DNA of 18,992 nt from Bacteroidaceae bacterium (GTDB lineage: Bacteria > Bacteroidota > Bacteroidia > Bacteroidales > Bacteroidaceae). The stretch spans positions 1-18,992 of the forward strand of contig JAFUNW010000365.1 of assembly GCA_017472905.1 (NCBI GenBank), in the 5' to 3' direction. The notes below the pieces were generated by a model. It saw nothing but the letters and a program-made list of their open reading frames with translations. It ran no database searches and was not told the DNA's origin. The position numbers were made by a program, and so were the translations under genes. Shown here in pieces: positions 15,187 through 18,992 of this stretch (position 1 is its first letter; the number at the start of each line of letters is the position of its first letter).

Positions 15187-15729
15187 TTAATCTTGGTATA
15201 GCATGGCTGTTCTGATTTCTGTAGCAGTTGGTCGACCGCATAATTCTTCTACAATGGCGAATGCAAAAGGCAAAGCTGCAGCCGGTCCTTTAGCAGTGAT
15301 GATGTTTCCGTCCTTTTCAACGAATGCACCTGTATGGTTAGCTCCTTCCAGATATTTTTCAAAGCCGGGATAGCAAGTTGCCTTTTTCCCCTTTAATAGG
15401 CCCATGATACCGAATACCATCGGAGCAGCACAAATGGCGGCTAGCGGTTTATTGTTGTCTGCCATTTGTTGTACAGCATTGCGCAAACCGGTATGTTCTG
15501 CAAACTTGGGAGTTCCTCCCGGAATGATGAACATTTCGGCATCATTGAAAGTCATATCATTAAACATGGCATCTGCCTGTACAATTATTTGATGCGAACC
15601 GGTTACGAAACAAGATTCGGTTAAAGAAACGGTCTTTACTTGCAATTTGGCTCTGCGTAGAACATCAACTGTTGCTAATGCTTCGGTCTCTTCAAAACCG
15701 TCAATCAGAAATAAATAAATGGTTCCCAT
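15187..15729 (-). CDS. DJ-1/PfpI (YajL/ThiJ-like) family protein
   Basis: 180 residues, the size and fold of the DJ-1/PfpI superfamily. LIDGFEETEALATVDVLRRA carries the conserved Glu16, and AAICAAPMVFG places the reactive nucleophile-elbow Cys at 100. These align with Glu18 and Cys106 of human DJ-1. Proteins of this subgroup are linked to oxidative-stress protection, chaperone or deglycase-like activities; the exact reaction remains disputed in the field and is not inferred here. It sits between tonB (8 nt upstream) and ispD (0 nt downstream). Confidence 0.93.
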   Translation of the reverse strand: MGTIYLFLIDGFEETEALATVDVLRRAKLQVKTVSLTESCFVTGSHQIIVQADAMFNDMTFNDAEMFIIPGGTPKFAEHTGLRNAVQQMADNNKPLAAICAAPMVFGIMGLLKGKKATCYPGFEKYLEGANHTGAFVEKDGNIITAKGPAAALPFAFAIVEELCGRPTATEIRTAMLYQD

Positions 15730-15737
15730 GATTCTTC

Positions 15738-16595
15738 TTATTTAAGTTTAAAATAATATGTTATTGTTCCATGCTGGTTTTCGACTCCGCTTATAGCCTG
15801 AAATTTTGCTTTCTTTGCAGCCTCTTCTGCTGCTTTCCGCAAAGCTTGGTTGACTGTGTTTGTTTTTTTGTTGATGCTTGTAGAGATTACATTACCGGCA
15901 GGATTGACCGTAATAGAAACAACAACCCGGCCTTCGTCCTGAATCGTATAAACAGGTGAAGGAAGTTGCCCGTTTCCTGCTAGCCCTCGTCCTCCTAAAT
16001 CATAAGTACCATAACCTCCGTTCCCGGTCATTTGACCATTGGAAGAGTTTCCTGTGCTGACACCTTGATTCCCGGGATTCGATTTGTCGGAATTGCCCTT
16101 GCTTGCCATTGTACTTCCTTTGCCAAAAGCTCCTGCTACATTTTTTGCGGCAGCTTCAGCAAGTGCATGTTCTTTTTCTAAACGAATCTCCTCTTCACTT
16201 TTTTTAGGTGTTATTTCTTTTTGCGATGAAGCCGATTCTTTTTTCGGAGAACTTGTCTGTTTCTTGTTCTCTTTTTGGGGGGTATCTTTTTTCTTTTTTA
16301 TTGCTACAGTTTCTTCTTTATCTTGTGTCAATAACGCTTCTTCATCTATATCCGGTGCTGCTCCCGGTTTATTGGGGCTGGTCGTAGGCATTGAATAGAT
16401 GTCAATTTTCGTCAAAGTATAGGACTCCGTGTCTCCATTTGATAACAGTTGGTCTCCTAACATTACGGGAACTCCGCTTTCTTCTGTGCTTTGTGAAGAA
16501 CGAATAAATAGCAACCAAAGTAGCAATACAATAAGGGTGTGTATTGCTATTGTTCCTAACAGTCCGACAATCTTGCTATTTTTATATTCTCCCAT
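15738..16595 (-). CDS. TonB-family energy transducer (TonB/TolA-like)
   Basis: 285 residues with the TonB plan. A short cytoplasmic N-terminus is followed by one membrane helix (about 10-32, IVGLLGTIAIHTLIVLLLWL region, with the His20 expected for proton-motive coupling). A long periplasmic spacer is rich in Lys/Glu/Ser/Pro (about 90-150), then a Gly/Asn/Ser-rich stretch (about 155-215). A C-terminal domain (about 216-285) begins PSPVYTIQDEGRVVVSITV, which fits the TonB_C fold, though the classic PxYP and AL-containing repeats are only partly conserved. The protein would link the ExbB-ExbD motor to outer-membrane receptors or serve in a Tol-like role. It lies 9 nt downstream of exbD. Confidence 0.85.
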   Translation of the reverse strand: MGEYKNSKIVGLLGTIAIHTLIVLLLWLLFIRSSQSTEESGVPVMLGDQLLSNGDTESYTLTKIDIYSMPTTSPNKPGAAPDIDEEALLTQDKEETVAIKKKKDTPQKENKKQTSSPKKESASSQKEITPKKSEEEIRLEKEHALAEAAAKNVAGAFGKGSTMASKGNSDKSNPGNQGVSTGNSSNGQMTGNGGYGTYDLGGRGLAGNGQLPSPVYTIQDEGRVVVSITVNPAGNVISTSINKKTNTVNQALRKAAEEAAKKAKFQAISGVENQHGTITYYFKLK

Positions 16596-16604
16596 GTAGA
16601 AAAA

Positions 16605-17018
16605 TTATTTGTCAGGTCTACGAGTAGCCAATACCATTTTGAATTGGTTTTCATTGGCAATGTTTAAAACTTTCACGATTTCGCGATAAGGTACAGATTC
16701 GTCTGCATAGAGTGCAATATACATTTCCGGTTCTTTTTGTGCACAGTCTTGCAAGAAAGAAGGCAGTTCATCCCATGTGACAGGTATTTCCTTTTGATTG
16801 CCGAATGCTGCATAGCAATTCAATTCTTTGTCAATGATTACTCTGGTCAAGGGCTTGGCCGATGTCTGTTGTTTACCCTGTGGCAATAATACTTTTATTG
16901 CATTTGGGGAAACCATCGTAGAAGTAATCATGAAAAAGATTAGCAATAGAAAAATGATGTCTGTCATGGAAGACATGCTGAATTCCGGAGAAATTTTTGT
17001 CCTTCGTTTAAGAGCCAT
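16605..17018 (-). CDS. exbD: ExbD/TolR biopolymer transport protein
   Basis: 137 residues with one N-terminal membrane helix (about 18-36). The helix carries the essential proton-pathway Asp at position 20 (SMTDIIFLLLIFFMITST), equivalent to E. coli ExbD Asp25 or TolR Asp23. The periplasmic domain follows (KVLLPQGK, ALYADESVPYREIVKVLN). With ExbB it forms the proton-driven stator of the TonB/Tol energy system. It sits 12 nt after exbB and 9 nt before tonB. ExbD or TolR identity rests mainly on the TonB partner. Confidence 0.94.
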   Translation of the reverse strand: MALKRRTKISPEFSMSSMTDIIFLLLIFFMITSTMVSPNAIKVLLPQGKQQTSAKPLTRVIIDKELNCYAAFGNQKEIPVTWDELPSFLQDCAQKEPEMYIALYADESVPYREIVKVLNIANENQFKMVLATRRPDK

Positions 17019-17030
17019 GTACGGGAATCT

Positions 17031-17732
17031 TTATTGGTTGATAATATCCATGAAAGATAGCGTCTTTGCTTCCATCTTGTTTACGATGTTGTCGACTTTG
17101 CCTACTAAGTAGTTGTATGCAAACATGGCTGCAATACCGACAATAAGTCCACCTACAGTTGTAATCATGGCTTCGTATATACCACCGGATAACAGTGTTA
17201 TGTCTATGTTGTTTCCGGCATTAGACATTTCCCAAAAAGCTTGTACCATACCGGTGACTGTTCCCAAAAAACCAATCATTGGAGCACCACTGGCAATCGT
17301 AACCATAATGGGCAATCCTTTCTCTAGCTGAGCTACTTCCAAATTGCCGGTGTTTTCAATAGCGGTCTGTATGTCAGATGCTGAACGCCCCATGCGACTG
17401 ATTCCTTTTTCTATCATACGGGCAGAGGGGGTATTTGTCATCCGACAGAAGTTAATAGCCGATTTAATATCTCCATTATGAACATAGTCCCGAATACGTT
17501 CCATGAATAAAGGGTCGTCTTTCCCGGCTTTGCGTAAAACGACTAAACGTTCGAAAAAGATATAGAAACAGACAATGGACAACAATGCTAAAACAATCAT
17601 AATCCATCCGCCTTTCATTGCCATATCCAGCAGGCTCATTTCGTTTGTAATAAGTGCATTCGTTGTTTCGGTTATCACTTCTTCGCCAACTTCTATGTCG
17701 GGCTGTACTTGTAGGAGGGTGAATAGTTTCAT
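17031..17732 (-). CDS. exbB: ExbB/TolQ (MotA) proton channel protein
   Basis: 233 residues with three membrane helices (about 40-60, 140-160, 185-210). The segment SGAPMIGFLGTVTGMVQAF and the later EAMITTVGGLIVGIAAMFAYN are the MotA/TolQ/ExbB proton-channel signature. It forms the pentameric ring through which protons drive TonB. It overlaps the pdxJ stop by four bases (ATGA), showing translational coupling to a vitamin B6 gene rather than to a transport gene. Confidence 0.94.
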   Translation of the reverse strand: MKLFTLLQVQPDIEVGEEVITETTNALITNEMSLLDMAMKGGWIMIVLALLSIVCFYIFFERLVVLRKAGKDDPLFMERIRDYVHNGDIKSAINFCRMTNTPSARMIEKGISRMGRSASDIQTAIENTGNLEVAQLEKGLPIMVTIASGAPMIGFLGTVTGMVQAFWEMSNAGNNIDITLLSGGIYEAMITTVGGLIVGIAAMFAYNYLVGKVDNIVNKMEAKTLSFMDIINQ

Positions 17733-18448
17733 GGTTCGCTAAGACATTTTTTATATTGTTCAATGGTTGTTTTCAGTCCTAAGTATAGAGCATCGCAGAC
17801 GAGGGCGTGGCCGATGCTTGCTTCATCTATCCAAGGAATGTTTTTGTGTAAATAGGCTAGATTTTCTAAACTTAAATCATGTCCTACGTTTAATCCTAAT
17901 CCCAATTGTCTGGCAACCTGAGCCGCTTGGATAAACGGTGCAACGGCTTCGTCCGGGTTGCTTGGATACATGGATGCGTATGGCTCCGTATACAATTCAA
18001 CCCTGTCGGTTCCTGTCTTTGCTGCATATTCCAACATTTCGATGTTACTATCTACGAATATAGAGGAGCGGATACCGGCAGATTTTAATTCATTGATAAT
18101 TTCCGAGAGAAAATTAACATGTTTTTTGGTGTCCCAACCGGCGTTGGATGTAATTTGTTCCGGAGAGTCAGGAACCAGAGTTACTTGGTGTGGCTTGACC
18201 TTTAACACCAAGTCTATGAAAGGAACGGAGGGATAGCCTTCTATATTGAATTCGGTTTTTAATAAAGGACGTAAATCAATTACATCGGCATAACGTATAT
18301 GGCGTTCGTCCGGACGCGGATGTACTGTAATTCCATCTGCACCATAAGATTCACAATCTTGGGCGACTCTCAGAATGTTCGGATTGTTTCCTCCTCTGGC
18401 GTTGCGGATTGTGGCTATCTTGTTTATGTTTACACTTAACTTTGTCAT
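17729..18448 (-). CDS. pdxJ: Pyridoxine 5'-phosphate synthase
   Basis: 239 residues from the ATG at 18448. An upstream in-frame TTG at 18460 would add four residues, but the ATG matches the family start (MTKLSVNINKIATIRNARGG). PdxJ condenses 3-amino-2-oxopropyl phosphate with 1-deoxyxylulose 5-phosphate to give pyridoxine 5'-phosphate. Family motifs are SVNINKIATIRNARGG, GADGITVHPRPDERHI (catalytic His and Arg), VTLVPDSPEQITSNAGWD, RVELYTEPYA and LGLNVGHDLSLENL. It is the first gene of the seven-gene operon and overlaps exbB by ATGA. Both PdxJ and IspD draw on the deoxyxylulose phosphate branch. Confidence 0.98.
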   Translation of the reverse strand: MTKLSVNINKIATIRNARGGNNPNILRVAQDCESYGADGITVHPRPDERHIRYADVIDLRPLLKTEFNIEGYPSVPFIDLVLKVKPHQVTLVPDSPEQITSNAGWDTKKHVNFLSEIINELKSAGIRSSIFVDSNIEMLEYAAKTGTDRVELYTEPYASMYPSNPDEAVAPFIQAAQVARQLGLGLNVGHDLSLENLAYLHKNIPWIDEASIGHALVCDALYLGLKTTIEQYKKCLSEP

Positions 18449-18500
18449 TTTCTTGTTCAATTAAAAAAAAAATCGCACTTTTGCGCTTCATTTGTTGCTG

Positions 18501-18508
18501 CAAAAGTA
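18501..18508 (-). promoter_or_regulatory. -7 box of the pdxJ operon promoter
   Basis: TACTTTTG on the minus strand matches TAnnTTTG, 52 nt before the pdxJ ATG. A TTTG 23 nt upstream is slightly too far for a standard -33 box. The facing motif ACTTTTGC at 18477-18484 makes an inverted repeat with it. Confidence 0.45.
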
Positions 18509-18582
18509 ATATAAGTTGCTCAAATGCCAAGCAAATCCACCGATAAAGATATATAAAATTAGCAAACTAAGTAGGGAAATAT

Positions 18583-18992
18583 ATGAGATTCGTACTTTTT
18601 GGGAATACTTTTCAGGCAAAGAAATCTGTTCATACCAAGCGGTTGTTTCATTTGTTGAAAGAACACAATGCCGAAGTCTATATGTCAGAGGATTTTTATC
18701 AATTTCTTGCGTCAGATAACAGTTGGACTATGAAGCCGGATGGATTGATAGGGAATGAAGATGACTTTATGGCAGATATGGCAATTAGTATGGGTGGAGA
18801 TGGAACCTTTTTGAAAACAGCCGGTCGAGTCGGTCATCGAGGAATCCCTATTTTAGGTATCAATACCGGACGTTTAGGTTTCTTGGCAGATGTCTCTCCG
18901 GAAGAGATAGATGAGGCTGTGAATGAAATATTGACGGGACATTATCAAGTCGAACACCGTGCCATGTTGCACATTGATTTGAAAGGAGAAAA
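18583..18992 (+). CDS. nadK: NAD kinase (partial, C-terminus off the right edge)
   Basis: 136 complete codons run from ATG 18583 to the window end. The frame carries ISMGGDGTFLKTAG (the GGDGT ATP-binding/catalytic motif, about residues 71-84) and ILGINTGRLGFLADV (about 93-107), which together are diagnostic of NAD kinases that make NADP+ from NAD+. The ATG is preceded by GTAGGGAAAT, a weak Shine-Dalgarno-like site. It is transcribed divergently from pdxJ across a 134-bp gap. A frame starting at 18516 on the plus strand is an overlapping wrong-frame reading. Confidence 0.95.
   Translation, partial: MRFVLFGNTFQAKKSVHTKRLFHLLKEHNAEVYMSEDFYQFLASDNSWTMKPDGLIGNEDDFMADMAISMGGDGTFLKTAGRVGHRGIPILGINTGRLGFLADVSPEEIDEAVNEILTGHYQVEHRAMLHIDLKGE

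Noticed and set aside
18475..18482. CACTTTTG on the plus strand as a possible nadK -7 box
   Set aside because: First base departs from TAnnTTTG and it lies about 100 nt from the ATG, overlapping the pdxJ leader; not strong enough to list as a promoter.
1..18992. CRISPR array, tRNA/rRNA genes, insertion sequences, SusCD locus, defence system
   Set aside because: I looked for regularly spaced repeats, cloverleaf-like segments, transposase motifs, SusC/SusD proteins and nuclease/helicase defence sets; none was seen beyond RecG, which is a housekeeping helicase here.

Overview
The window looks like chromosomal DNA from a member of the Bacteroidales, probably a gut commensal. The genus cannot be fixed from the sequence alone. 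Four things point this way: the protein families (BNR_4 propeller enzyme, Bacteroidetes-type PhoA, NSS symporter, ComEA-like HhH protein, Bacteroidales-style Ndk and RF2); the near absence of Shine-Dalgarno sequences; the recurring promoter box TAnnTTTG, the -7 element of Bacteroides-type primary sigma factors, 20-60 nt upstream of most transcription units; and tight operons of housekeeping genes. I found no rRNA, tRNA, CRISPR array, insertion sequence or phage gene.

Left part (1-5171), accessory-like and visibly GC-richer. It holds the 5' portion of a membrane acyltransferase (minus strand, runs off the left edge), a 740-bp gene-free stretch with three inverted repeats (one a convincing terminator), a secreted BNR_4 beta-propeller protein with a C-terminal LamG-like domain (minus), and a divergently transcribed secreted alkaline phosphatase (plus). 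Hand counts of single 60-base lines give about 57-62% GC here against about 40-50% further right.

Middle (5189-9440). A ComEA-like helix-hairpin-helix membrane protein lies downstream of an NSS-family Na+ symporter (minus). A symmetric divergent promoter separates the symporter from a small VanZ-like membrane protein (plus), whose stop codon abuts that of a convergent ECF sigma factor (minus). Next come a CYTH-domain protein and a 47-residue basic, single-membrane-segment protein (both minus), separated by a 15-bp perfect inverted repeat.

Right part (9482-18992), core housekeeping. prfB (RF2, read in one uninterrupted frame), a 216-bp gap with a threefold repeat, an M23/LysM cell-wall hydrolase and ndk are followed by a tight seven-gene minus-strand operon: pdxJ-exbB-exbD-tonB-(DJ-1/PfpI)-ispD-recG. 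It combines B6 and isoprenoid synthesis, outer-membrane energisation and recombination repair. nadK reads away divergently and is cut by the right edge.

No single novel defence or biosynthetic system is evident. The observations most worth a second look are the intergenic repeats, the unlisted 47-aa gene, the RF2 codon-recognition tripeptide and the mirrored divergent promoter.
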